NCBI GenBank assembly: GCA_031082125.1
Contig: JAVHLM010000019.1
Coordinates: forward strand, 87,920 to 151,919
Source of the DNA: Candidatus Eremiobacterota bacterium
GTDB lineage: Bacteria > Vulcanimicrobiota > CADAWZ01 > Ess09-12
Direction of reading: 5' to 3'
DNA length: 64,000 nucleotides
The notes below the pieces were generated by a model. It was not told the origin of the DNA and ran no database searches. It saw only the letters and a list, made by a program, of their open reading frames with translations. The translations under genes were made by a program, and so were the position numbers. Shown here piece after piece: positions 35,958 through 44,652 of this stretch; within the stretch, counting starts at the first letter, position 1; every line of letters starts with the position of its first letter.

Positions 35958-37601
35958 TCATTCGCCGAGGGCCTTCTCGCAGAACTCACAGTATTTCTTC
36001 CTGAGCCCGCCGGCCGCCTTGATATCATCGCCGAGCTCAAGGTATTCGTCTGGAGAGCTCTCATAGACGGGCCAGGCAGGGAGGCCCGGGCCGTTGGGAT
36101 CGCCCTTTGCGGCGAAGTTCACCCAGTAGCTCCCCATGGCATGAGAGAGCTTTCTGTTCTTTTCAGAAGGCTTCCAGAATTTCCCCTCATAGCCGAAGAC
36201 ATAGGCCACTTCAAGGCCGTGAAAAGAGCCCATATTGAGGGCTTTCGCCGCCGCCGGCTTCTTTGTGAAATAGTAAAGATAGGCCGGGCTCCCCGCATTC
36301 CTCACTTCCCTCACTGCATACTTCACCGGCATGAGAAAAATCAGGTCCGTGATGAGGGCGCCGAGAGCTCCGGGCACCTCGCGGTCATCTGAGGCGGGGT
36401 AGAGGGCCAGGGCATCTTCCGCCCTTTCCCGGAAGCGGGCCTTGAGGAAACGTTTATAGCCCTCTACGGTAGAGACAGGCATCTGCTTCACAAAGATGCT
36501 TCCCTCGTCGGCATTGATGCCGCTCATGAAGGGGACGGGGTGCTGCTTCCCTTCTGCAAAAACCTTCACGGGGTCCTGAGGCAGCACGTAGCCGTCAATG
36601 ACGGGGCGGAACGTCACCCCCTTGCCCGTGAGACCCTTGACAGGGTCAGAGGCGCCGATGAGCTCACCGGGGCTTTTTGCCCTGAGCTCTTTGAGGACAT
36701 CCCCTTCCTCTTTCACGCCAAGCTTGCGGGCGATGTCCACCCCCACCTCCTCATAGGCTTTCATCAGTCGTTTCCTCTCCTTGAGGGCCGGGAGGCCTAT
36801 GGCAAAATTGCTCTCGGCGATGGCCCGGTGGAAGAGGCCTTGTGCCAGGGGCGACGCCATGAGGCACGTGACGCTCATGGAGCCGGCGGACTCGCCGAAG
36901 ATGGTGACGCAGCCTGGATCGCCGCCGAATGCGGCGATATTCTGCTTCACCCACGTGAGGGCTGCAATCATATCAAGTATGCCATAGTTTCCCGATACCC
37001 CATGGTCCGATTCTTTTGAGAGGGCGGGGTGGGCGAAGAAGCCGAGGGGCCCCAGGCGGTAGTTTATCGTGACAATGACGGCGCCCTTTTTCGCAAGGTG
37101 CGTCCCGTCATATGCGGGATTTGAGCCGGCGCCGGTGACAAAGCTCCCGCCGTGGATCCAGACCATGACAGGAAGCTTCTCATCAGCGCTCTTTGCCGGC
37201 GTCCAGACGTTGAGGTAAAGGCAGTCCTCGCTCTGGTCCCTGTCGCTTCTCGCGAGGAGCGACTCGGGCTGAGGACAGCGGGGCCCGAAGCCGGTGCAGT
37301 CCCGGGTGCCTTTCCAGGGCTCCGGGGCCTGTGGGGGCCTCCACCGGAGAGCGCCTACGGGCGGCTTCGCGTAGGGGATGCCCTTGAAGATGAGAAGTCC
37401 CTCCTGCTTCTCCCCTTTCAGCGTCCCGGAAGCACTCGTCACCTCGCTGCCGCTGAAAGCTTTTCCCCTATTCGAGGGGGATGTGGAAGCTGAAAGGGAG
37501 GGTCCTCCCCGGTCCCCTGCAGGGTGGCGGCCGCAGGCGCCGCAGAGCAGGAAGATGAGCACAAAAAGAATGACGGGAAATGATCGGGTGATGGTTCGCA
37601 T
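35958..37601 (-). CDS. Exported type-B carboxylesterase
   Basis: Type-B carboxylesterases hydrolyse esters with a Ser-Glu-His triad. The 547-residue protein has an N-terminal hydrophobic segment (SFPVILFVLIFLLCGAC), possibly a lipoprotein signal although the residues before Cys are not ideal. The core begins GLLIFKGIPYAKPPVG, then SEDCLYLNVWTP, VMVWIHGGSF (oxyanion hole), the nucleophile FGESAGSMSV, and the His region MGSFHGLEVAYVFG. All key positions look intact. It lies 34 bp upstream of the S41 protease gene on the same strand and may be cotranscribed. The substrate is unknown. Confidence 0.9.
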   Translation of the reverse strand: MRTITRSFPVILFVLIFLLCGACGRHPAGDRGGPSLSASTSPSNRGKAFSGSEVTSASGTLKGEKQEGLLIFKGIPYAKPPVGALRWRPPQAPEPWKGTRDCTGFGPRCPQPESLLARSDRDQSEDCLYLNVWTPAKSADEKLPVMVWIHGGSFVTGAGSNPAYDGTHLAKKGAVIVTINYRLGPLGFFAHPALSKESDHGVSGNYGILDMIAALTWVKQNIAAFGGDPGCVTIFGESAGSMSVTCLMASPLAQGLFHRAIAESNFAIGLPALKERKRLMKAYEEVGVDIARKLGVKEEGDVLKELRAKSPGELIGASDPVKGLTGKGVTFRPVIDGYVLPQDPVKVFAEGKQHPVPFMSGINADEGSIFVKQMPVSTVEGYKRFLKARFRERAEDALALYPASDDREVPGALGALITDLIFLMPVKYAVREVRNAGSPAYLYYFTKKPAAAKALNMGSFHGLEVAYVFGYEGKFWKPSEKNRKLSHAMGSYWVNFAAKGDPNGPGLPAWPVYESSPDEYLELGDDIKAAGGLRKKYCEFCEKALGE

Positions 37602-38029
37602 GGTATCCCTTCTTTCTCAGCCCGGGTGGCACGATGGCTCCCTGGTGTACATTTCCCCCCGGGAGATTCTATTCCTTCAGCTGCCCCTGAAAGATACCAC
37701 GTCAGCCCTCAATCTGTTCCCGCGACAATCCTTGTGGCTCGCGCTTGAAAATCCAGGTCACCGTGAAGCCGGCGAACTGAAGCTTGATGCGTCTCCATGA
37801 CCGCTGATACGAAAGGGCCCTGTCAGGTGAACAAGGATGGTACTCTAAGACCTTATACTCACAGGCTTTGTAGAGATTTAGCGCCTCCCCTGGAGGGCCT
37901 TTTGCGGTAATTCAAGAAATGAGCGCATGCCAGAAGAATACAGCAGGATCTCCTTTTGGCGATGTGGAAGGCTCCGGTCACAGGCTTATGCCCATTCAGA
38001 CACTCACCAGGGCTCAAAGAGGAGGTACA
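37602..38029. other. 428-bp divergent intergenic region
   Basis: The region lies between the carboxylesterase start and the dehydrogenase start and must hold promoters for both. The dehydrogenase frame is open back to 37919 but without a start signal. I see no convincing gene, RNA or hairpin. Confidence 0.5.
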
Positions 38030-38842
38030 ATGAACGTTGAAGAGTATTTTCATGGAAAAGGGTGCGTCGTCACCGGGGCGGCGTCAGGAATCGGCTTTGC
38101 CCTTGCTGAAGTGCTGCTCAAGGCAGGCGCCGTCGTTTTCATGGCCGACAGGGACACAAAGACGCTGGAGTCCGCTCTCGAACAGTTAAGCGCTCACAAA
38201 GGGCGCGTTCATCCCATGACTGTCGATGTGTCCAGAGAGGAGCAGGTGCAGCGCATGGTTGAAGAGGCGGCCTCGCGTCACGGACGGCTCGACATTCTTT
38301 TCAACAACGCCGGCATCGGCGGTACAAAGGCGATTGAAAAGGTGACCATGGAAGAGTGGCGCCGCATCATCGATGTCAACCTATGGAGCGTCATCTATGG
38401 GATCCACTTTGCCCTGCCGATAATGCGCAGTCAGGGGGGAGGGCACATTGTCTCCACCTCTTCTATTGCCGGGATTCTTCCCATCCCCTTTCAGTCCCTT
38501 TACTGCGCCACCAAGTACGCGGTGACGGGGCTCAGCGAGAGCCTGCGCTTCGAGCTTGAAGACGAGGGCATATGCTTTTCCGTCGTCTGCCCCGGGGAGG
38601 TTGCCACCCGCATCTGGGGAACACCGATTATCGGCGAGCGCGTTGAAGCAAAGATTCCTGAAAACGCCATATCAGCGGGGGAGGCTGCAAAGCTGATTCT
38701 CGCGGGTGTGGCGAATAAGGAGGGGATCATCCCCCTGCCTGACTCTGCACGCACGCTGTGGGAATTGTACCGCACATCCCCTGAAGCCGCCGAGAACATA
38801 TTGCGGGATATCGCACGGGAGCGCAGATCTCTAAGGGCATAG
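38030..38842 (+). CDS. Short-chain dehydrogenase/reductase
   Basis: The 270-residue classical SDR has the NAD(P) motif VVTGAASGIGFALAE, NNAG in DILFNNAGIGG, the catalytic Ser region HIVSTSSIAGILP, and YCATKYAVTG (YxxxK). An Asp in VFMADRD after the second strand suggests NAD rather than NADP preference. The ATG at 38030 has AGGAGG 4 nt upstream. A membrane-protein gene follows after 24 bp, so the two probably form an operon. The substrate cannot be told from the sequence. Confidence 0.88.
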   Translation: MNVEEYFHGKGCVVTGAASGIGFALAEVLLKAGAVVFMADRDTKTLESALEQLSAHKGRVHPMTVDVSREEQVQRMVEEAASRHGRLDILFNNAGIGGTKAIEKVTMEEWRRIIDVNLWSVIYGIHFALPIMRSQGGGHIVSTSSIAGILPIPFQSLYCATKYAVTGLSESLRFELEDEGICFSVVCPGEVATRIWGTPIIGERVEAKIPENAISAGEAAKLILAGVANKEGIIPLPDSARTLWELYRTSPEAAENILRDIARERRSLRA

Positions 38843-38866
38843 AACAGGCAGCGCTGACAGATTCAT

Positions 38867-40063
38867 ATGACAGAACACCCTTTATTAAGAAAGGCCGATC
38901 TCCCCCTCGAGGTGGTCATTCTGCTGATAGCAGGGATGATGATGCTGATCACCGGAGCTTTGCTTTTCCCCGTTTCAGAGGGAGCGCTCCCTTACTATGA
39001 AAATGGTCTGTATGGATCACTTCTGGTCATATTTGCACTGCAGATCATCACACTCGGGAAAACACCGTACGGCGATCTGCCCCGGTCGAAACCTTTGCTT
39101 GCTGCCGGCGTGGTGGTTGCAGCAGCAGGTATTGTGACCTGTTTTGTCCCCGATCTTTTAAGCACGCTTCCCCGCATCCTGCTCTTTCTCTTTCTGGGGC
39201 CGGGAAGTTTTCTGCTGCTTGTCAATATGTGTTTTGCCAAAGAGAAGCTCCCTGCCTGGATAAAGTACGGAGGAATTTTTCGGCATCTGATTTTTGCCTG
39301 CGGTGCAGTCTATATACTGTCGATGCTTATCGCACTGATGATCTGGAAACAGAGCCTGCTGACAGTGCCAATGACGGCGGGAGTGGTTCTGATTTACGGC
39401 ACTGCACTTGTCTATCTTGCCTTTGTGCTCAGGAAAATCTACCGCATGCATCCGGAGGCGGATAGGCTCCCTGAGGGAGATGGTGAGCTTTCCACCGATC
39501 AGGCCATGCTTCTGCTGATGGCCATATTCATGGTGCTTCTCGGCGTGCTGCTGATTCCGGTAAACCTGGGGCTCCTCCCCTTTTCGGGAAGTGCCCAGCT
39601 TGGACTCCTGATGGTGATTTTTGCCGTTCAGATGCTTGCGTCAGGAAATACGCCCATCGGTCCCTTTCCCCGTTCCTGGCTGATGATTTTTTCCGGGCTT
39701 TTGTTCGCGGCTCTGGGAATAGAGTCCTGTATCATACCGGGAATCCTCGTCCCGTACTTGACGGTTCTTGTCGGTGTGCTCAATATCCTTGGCGGTGTCG
39801 TTTCGCTGTGGAAAATCGGCAGTTCCCGCCAGAGAGAATCAGAAGGGACCGGCGACCCTCTTTCAACGCTTTTGAAGAAGCTTTCTGCAGCACAGCTCAC
39901 CATGAGCCTGCTGACGATTCTCTTCGGCGCCTCAATGCTTGTCTCTCACCTGATTCCCGGCCTCATCATCGGGGTGGTTCTTGCTGCAAACGGATGCGCT
40001 CTTCTGTACCTGATCCATGGCATGATGCTCCTGGACAAACTGCAGAGGGCGCAAACCTCTTAG
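38867..40063 (+). CDS. Polytopic membrane protein with internal duplication
   Basis: The 398-residue protein has about twelve hydrophobic helices. Its two halves are related: LVIFALQIITLGKTPYGDLP in the first matches LMVIFAVQMLASGNTPIGPF in the second. Each copy follows an acidic/Pro segment and precedes a VxCFVP or ESCIIP turn. The fold therefore arose by duplication. I do not recognise the family. It follows the dehydrogenase gene, and its last 4 bp overlap the convergent histidine-kinase gene. It may be a transporter or a stress-related membrane protein. Confidence 0.65.
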   Translation: MTEHPLLRKADLPLEVVILLIAGMMMLITGALLFPVSEGALPYYENGLYGSLLVIFALQIITLGKTPYGDLPRSKPLLAAGVVVAAAGIVTCFVPDLLSTLPRILLFLFLGPGSFLLLVNMCFAKEKLPAWIKYGGIFRHLIFACGAVYILSMLIALMIWKQSLLTVPMTAGVVLIYGTALVYLAFVLRKIYRMHPEADRLPEGDGELSTDQAMLLLMAIFMVLLGVLLIPVNLGLLPFSGSAQLGLLMVIFAVQMLASGNTPIGPFPRSWLMIFSGLLFAALGIESCIIPGILVPYLTVLVGVLNILGGVVSLWKIGSSRQRESEGTGDPLSTLLKKLSAAQLTMSLLTILFGASMLVSHLIPGLIIGVVLAANGCALLYLIHGMMLLDKLQRAQTS

Positions 40064-41199
40064 AAATCCAAAGGAAATTCCACGACAAAATCAGTTCCTT
40101 CAAACTCTGAAGTCTTGAACGACGCTTTCCCGCGGAGATAACGCTCCGTCAGGAGCTTGATGCTGAAGGTGCCCAGCCCTCTTCCCTTGCCTTTTGTGGA
40201 GAAAGACCTTTTGAATATCTGCAACTGTGCGTCTCTGGGGATATATCCGTCATTATGGACTTTGAAGACAATCCTGTTGCTGTTCAGGTAACAGAGGATT
40301 ACCACTTTCTGGCTTTCTTTCGATGCCTCAAGCGCATTTTTTACCATATTCCCGAGCACTCTCTTGATAAGCAGCCTGTCGGTCTGGAACTTGACCGCTT
40401 CTGAGTCCGGCGCAATGATGATATGCTTGTTATGGGCCACTATATGGCTCTTGTACAGGTCGGCAATTTCCTTGATTACATCAAGGGAATCGGCCTCTTC
40501 CTTCTTTATTATGAGCTCCATGTTCTCAGCAGCCGATATTGATTTCTGCGATTCAATCTCTTCAATGACATTCCCCGTCAGGTTAAAAATCAGGGTGGCA
40601 AAATTCTTGGTCTCACCGGACTCAGGGAGCGATTCGCATAGAAGGTCGGCATACCCGTAAAGCCCCCCCGTGGTATTCAGCACGTCATGAAAGAAAATTC
40701 TCTCCATGTTCTTTCTTCTTTTTTCGGCGCTTGCATCGAGGACCGAGAAGAAGGTGAATTTCTGCCCCTGCACCTCGAAGGGAGCACCGGAGACATTAAG
40801 ATCAAGCGCATCGCCGGATTTCATCATTATCTGGCATTCGCTCCTGCACTCCTGTCCCTGCTGGCTTGTGAGAATCGTGCCGACGGCGCCGCAGACCTGG
40901 CAGAACTCGGTGGTCCCGCAGCCGCCTTCCGATTCATCGGAGTGAGCGCACGTGAAGACCTCTCCCGGCCTCAAGCCGAGAGCCTGCTTCTCTTCCTTTA
41001 TGCCCAGAAAATCAAGGAAAGGCTTGTTGATAAATACTATCTGCCGGCACTCATTGAGAATAACGGTAAAACCGGGAACGATATCGAGTATCTGCTTTAT
41101 GAGGGAATTTTTTTTGATTTCGTCCACCTGCTTCTGCAGCGCTTCACCTTTCAGCCTTTCGGCGGGAGCGAATGAGGTAGGTATTGTGCGGTTTTCCAT
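40060..41199 (-). CDS. PAS-domain sensor histidine kinase
   Basis: The 379-residue protein has a PAS domain (about 35-155) with a Cys-rich insert: CAHSDESEGGCGTTEFCQVC, then CRSEC. This pattern recurs in sensor kinases and may bind a metal or sense redox state. The H-box is IFFHDVLNTTGGLYGYADLL, with His near 170. The ATPase domain has N-box NMVKNALEAS, a degenerate G1 segment (HNDGYIPRD), and GRGLGTFSIKLL. No membrane helix is present, so it is cytoplasmic. It lies 31 bp downstream of the receiver gene and behind pilB, suggesting a two-component pair tied to the pilus locus. Confidence 0.88.
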   Translation of the reverse strand: MENRTIPTSFAPAERLKGEALQKQVDEIKKNSLIKQILDIVPGFTVILNECRQIVFINKPFLDFLGIKEEKQALGLRPGEVFTCAHSDESEGGCGTTEFCQVCGAVGTILTSQQGQECRSECQIMMKSGDALDLNVSGAPFEVQGQKFTFFSVLDASAEKRRKNMERIFFHDVLNTTGGLYGYADLLCESLPESGETKNFATLIFNLTGNVIEEIESQKSISAAENMELIIKKEEADSLDVIKEIADLYKSHIVAHNKHIIIAPDSEAVKFQTDRLLIKRVLGNMVKNALEASKESQKVVILCYLNSNRIVFKVHNDGYIPRDAQLQIFKRSFSTKGKGRGLGTFSIKLLTERYLRGKASFKTSEFEGTDFVVEFPLDF

Positions 41200-41230
41200 G
41201 GCAATCTCTCCTTGTAATGAGGATCTTTCC

Positions 41231-41599
41231 CTATATCCCGAGCACCACTTTGGCTTTTTCTCTTATTTCCTGAGGCCTGAAAGGCTTCTTTAGAAAACCG
41301 TCAGCGCCTACCTTCCTGACCTGTTCATCTATATCGGGATCCATGACGGAAGAGGCGATGAGGATCTTGATATCCTTGTATTTCTCATCGCATTTGAGCA
41401 GCATGCTCAGGGTCAGCCCCTCCATCTTGGGAAGAATGATATCGCTTATTATCACATCGGGCTTGTCAAGCTGCACTTCCCGGTAAATGTCGAGGCCGTT
41501 GTCAAAGAATCTGGCTTCGACGCCTTCCAGTTTTGAGAAAGTCCGTTTATATATATCTAATATGTTGGGATCATCATCGGCGCAGTATAATTTTTTCAT
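41231..41599 (-). CDS. Single-domain response regulator
   Basis: The 122-residue receiver domain has the acidic pocket YCADDDPN, the phospho-acceptor Asp in DVIISDIILPKMEG, the Ser/Thr switch position in ILIASSVMD, and the Lys in GFLKKPFRPQEI. There is no output domain, so it must act by protein contact, as in CheY- or PilG-like proteins. The TTG at 41605 is in frame, but GAGGGG lies 6 nt before the ATG at 41599. It lies between pilB and the histidine kinase gene. Confidence 0.9.
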   Translation of the reverse strand: MKKLYCADDDPNILDIYKRTFSKLEGVEARFFDNGLDIYREVQLDKPDVIISDIILPKMEGLTLSMLLKCDEKYKDIKILIASSVMDPDIDEQVRKVGADGFLKKPFRPQEIREKAKVVLGI

Positions 41600-41638
41600 G
41601 GTCAACCCCTCACTCTCACGTATTTGATATAATTCCGA

Positions 41639-43318
41639 TCATTCAACAGTGAGCTTCATTACTTCGTCGATTCCGGTATTCCCGGCAAGCCAGCTCTCGA
41701 TGGCGCTCTGACGAAGGGTCGTGAAGTCGCCTTTCTCGGCAATCTGCTGTATTTTGTCGGATGTCATGTCAATATCTGCAAGCCTTCTCATTTCAGGCGT
41801 TATCTCCAGAAGCTCATAGATGGCCACTCTTCCCCTGTAACCCGATTTTTCACAGTTTCCGCACCCTACTGGCTTGTAGGGCGCTGCTCCCTGCGGCAAT
41901 TTTTTAAGATCCAGAATGTCCAGATGCTCCTTTTCCACCTTGAGGGGCTCTTTGCATTTTGTGCAGAGACGCCTTATGAGCCTCTGGGCGAGGACACCGA
42001 TGAGAGAAGTCATCACAAGATATCCCGGAACTCCCATGTCAATGAGCCTTGTAGGCGCTGAAGCGGCATCATTGGTGTGAAGGGTGCTGTAGAGCATATG
42101 CCCCGTAAGAGACGCTCTTATGGCGATTTCCGCAGTTTCGCGGTCTCGTATCTCACCGACGAGCACGATTTCAGGATCGTGCCTGAGCACTGATCTCAAG
42201 CAGCTCGCAAAAGTATAGCCTATCGGGGCATTCATCTGAAACTGCATGACGCCCTTGATTTTTGACTCGACGGGATCTTCAAGGGTAAGGATCTTTTTCT
42301 CCGGTGAGAGAATATATCTCAAGGTCGCGTAAAGAGTGGTGGACTTCCCCGATCCCGTGGGCCCCGTGACCAATATGACCCCGTGGGGCCTCGATATCAT
42401 TTTCTTATATTTCTGCAGCATGGGAGGCGAAAAGCCCAGGTCGTCAAGGTCCTTGATGTTTGAACCGGAGGTAAGCACACGGATTACCACCGACTCTCCG
42501 TATAAATTGGGAATCATCGAGATTCTCAGATCATACTTTTTACCGTCCACTTCAAAAGTGGATCTGCCGTCCTGGGGGAGCCTCTTCTCGGCAACATTCA
42601 TTTCCGAGATTATTTTGATCCGGGAAGTGACGGCTCTTATCAAATCAAGAGGCGGAGCCGGATAGTTCCTCAGGATACCGTCTACGCGGTATCTGAGCTC
42701 CACCTCATCCTCATAGGGCTCCAGGTGAATATCGCTTGCTCCCAGGCGGATTCCGGTGGTGAGAATGTGATCGACAAATTTTATCGAAGGAGCATCGCCT
42801 TCACCGGTCTTGACCTCGGGCTGCTTCGCTTTTGAATCCGGTTTTGTCTCGGCAGCGGGTGCGGTCTTGCCGGAAAAGGCCTTTATCTTTTCCGCGGATT
42901 TTGCTCCCGCAAGGTAATGCTTGTTTATGGCGCTTTCAACATTTTCCCGGGTCGTGACGATTTCCTGCATGGTAAGCCTGGTCTGCTGCAATATGAAGTC
43001 TTCCGCAGTGATATTGCCGGGTTCTGCGACAGCCACAAAAATCTTATCCTTGAGTATGAAAAGGGGCATCAGGCAGAACCGCCGTGCCACTTCTTCGGGT
43101 ATTCTTTCGACGGCCTCATCAGAGATGGTGAACTGGTTCAGAAACATCGAAGGCAAATCGTGGAATTTTGACAATGACGACAGCACCTGCTCGGGCTTGA
43201 CATATCCGCCTTTCAGCATGAAATCCGCCGGGTCGTTTTTTGTGCCTGCAAAAGCCGTCACTTTCTGCCAGACTTGAGGATCTATCTCATTTCTCACGCT
43301 TTCAAGCCATGTTCCCAT
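41639..43318 (-). CDS. pilB: Type IV pilus/type II secretion assembly ATPase (PilB/GspE)
   Basis: PilB hexamers power pilus extension at the inner membrane. The 559-residue protein has an MshEN-type N-terminal domain (about 1-150), a linker rich in Lys/Ala/Glu, and the ATPase core. The core shows LGASDIHLEPYED, Walker A LVTGPTGSGKSTTLYATL, the Asp box ILTLEDPVES, Walker B EIVLVGEIRDRETAEIA, and a His box LYSTLHTNDAASAPTRL. The zinc site CTKC...CGNC is present (RLCTKCKEPL, GCGNCEKSGYRG). It lies 35 bp downstream of pilM. Confidence 0.93.
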   Translation of the reverse strand: MGTWLESVRNEIDPQVWQKVTAFAGTKNDPADFMLKGGYVKPEQVLSSLSKFHDLPSMFLNQFTISDEAVERIPEEVARRFCLMPLFILKDKIFVAVAEPGNITAEDFILQQTRLTMQEIVTTRENVESAINKHYLAGAKSAEKIKAFSGKTAPAAETKPDSKAKQPEVKTGEGDAPSIKFVDHILTTGIRLGASDIHLEPYEDEVELRYRVDGILRNYPAPPLDLIRAVTSRIKIISEMNVAEKRLPQDGRSTFEVDGKKYDLRISMIPNLYGESVVIRVLTSGSNIKDLDDLGFSPPMLQKYKKMISRPHGVILVTGPTGSGKSTTLYATLRYILSPEKKILTLEDPVESKIKGVMQFQMNAPIGYTFASCLRSVLRHDPEIVLVGEIRDRETAEIAIRASLTGHMLYSTLHTNDAASAPTRLIDMGVPGYLVMTSLIGVLAQRLIRRLCTKCKEPLKVEKEHLDILDLKKLPQGAAPYKPVGCGNCEKSGYRGRVAIYELLEITPEMRRLADIDMTSDKIQQIAEKGDFTTLRQSAIESWLAGNTGIDEVMKLTVE

Positions 43319-43353
43319 TGCCGCCTCCTTGATATGAACTGCAGAGCCATCAG

Positions 43354-44373
43354 TCAGGTCTGTAAAATCGCTCCCAGCGCGGTATTATACACGCATATCT
43401 TCTTCTCATCGGAAACAGACCGCTTCTCAAGGTTCTTCCACGTTTCCGCTATCACTTCCATCCCGGTGAACTCAGAGATTCTCCTGTCAAGATTTTTAAG
43501 CTGCGATGAGCCTCCGGCCAGATAGATCTTATCCAGTCCGGGCGAATAAGCCCGGTTTATATTTTTAAATCCGTCAATGGATTTTTTCACCTGCTCGAGC
43601 CATCTTGAAAGCACGGGCTCGAAGAATACTTCTTTTGCGAGGACATCATAGGCACACTTCTGTTTCTGGGATTCCTGCCAGGTCAGCTGCAGGCCCATCT
43701 GGAACGCGTAGGTGAAATTAGCTCCGGCTATGGTGAAATTTCTCATGAAATAAGGAAAGCCGTTCCTGATGAAAACGATTGTCGTCAGCAAGCTTCCGCA
43801 GTTCACCAGCACGGAGAATTTATCGGGATTCTTCTCATAATTCACGGAATGTGAATTGACAAGGGCAAAAGATGCCATTATGAAATTGTCGGCCTTGCAA
43901 CCGCACTCTGTCAGAATATCTCGATAAGCATCAAAACTTTCATGGTGAATTGAAATGAAAAAAATCCCTGTCTTCTCTTTCTTTCCGCTTACAGGAGGGA
44001 CGGCCTTATAAGTGATGACCGCTTCCTTAAGCGTATAGGGAATGCATTTTCTCGCGATAGACTTTACCGCTAAATCTTCCTGATCGGGCTTCAGTTTCGG
44101 AAGCTCCGCGTAGCCGCTTATCTCCCCGTCTCCCTGCACGCAGATATTCAGGGAATTTCCCGATCTGGAGCCCGGTGCCATGTGCTCTGAAAGAATTTTT
44201 TTTACTTTCTCCGGTTTATTATTTTCGTCGGGGCCCTGATCCATGAACTTTCTTTCCGGAAAGAGCTCTATTTCAGAAAGGTTTTCAATGTCTTTTCTGT
44301 TCTGCTCGCAGACTCCAAGCTTTATGCTGTACGACCCGATATCGAGTCCCAGGTACTTTTTCCCGAGTGCCAT
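43354..44373 (-). CDS. pilM: Type IV pilus assembly protein PilM
   Basis: PilM is an actin-like cytoplasmic ATPase-fold protein that binds PilN and couples the pilus motor to the membrane platform. The 339-residue product starts with MALGKKYLGLDIGSYSIKL, the nucleotide phosphate-1 motif, and has VLVNCGSLLTTIVFIRNG (phosphate 2) and KIYLAGGSSQLKNLDRRIS near the end. The frame is open from a GTG at 44400; the ATG at 44373 fits the family start better. No pilN or pilO follows; pilB does. It is divergent from pilC. Confidence 0.85.
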   Translation of the reverse strand: MALGKKYLGLDIGSYSIKLGVCEQNRKDIENLSEIELFPERKFMDQGPDENNKPEKVKKILSEHMAPGSRSGNSLNICVQGDGEISGYAELPKLKPDQEDLAVKSIARKCIPYTLKEAVITYKAVPPVSGKKEKTGIFFISIHHESFDAYRDILTECGCKADNFIMASFALVNSHSVNYEKNPDKFSVLVNCGSLLTTIVFIRNGFPYFMRNFTIAGANFTYAFQMGLQLTWQESQKQKCAYDVLAKEVFFEPVLSRWLEQVKKSIDGFKNINRAYSPGLDKIYLAGGSSQLKNLDRRISEFTGMEVIAETWKNLEKRSVSDEKKICVYNTALGAILQT

Positions 44374-44652
44374 CGCAAGCCTTCTTTCTCCTCTCCTCAC
44401 GCCCCTGATAAAGCGCAGAGCCCTCTCCCTGGAATAAAAAGTGTGTCAGTTATCCCAAATCTCCAATTATGGAGCGAGCCGCGCTCTCCAGCACAGGCAT
44501 GGCAGTAATAATTCTATTTTGTTCACTGTCACCAGAAATATTCTAAGACGCACCGCACTATCCCTTCTTGAAAGCCTCACCGCATAAGGATAAAAGGTTA
44601 AGAAGACAAAAATGTCGAACCTTGCTGGCACCATTTGCCGAGAGGTGGGGAC
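44374..44652. other. Divergent intergenic region of the pilus locus
   Basis: About 280 bp separate pilM (minus) and pilC (plus). It is more AT-rich than the flanks and must carry both promoters, but I found no hexamer pair good enough to assign. Confidence 0.4.

Noticed and set aside
37378..37800. A 140-codon plus-strand frame opposite the carboxylesterase start
   Set aside because: Most of it is antisense to a gene with clear motifs. The part outside has no start signal.
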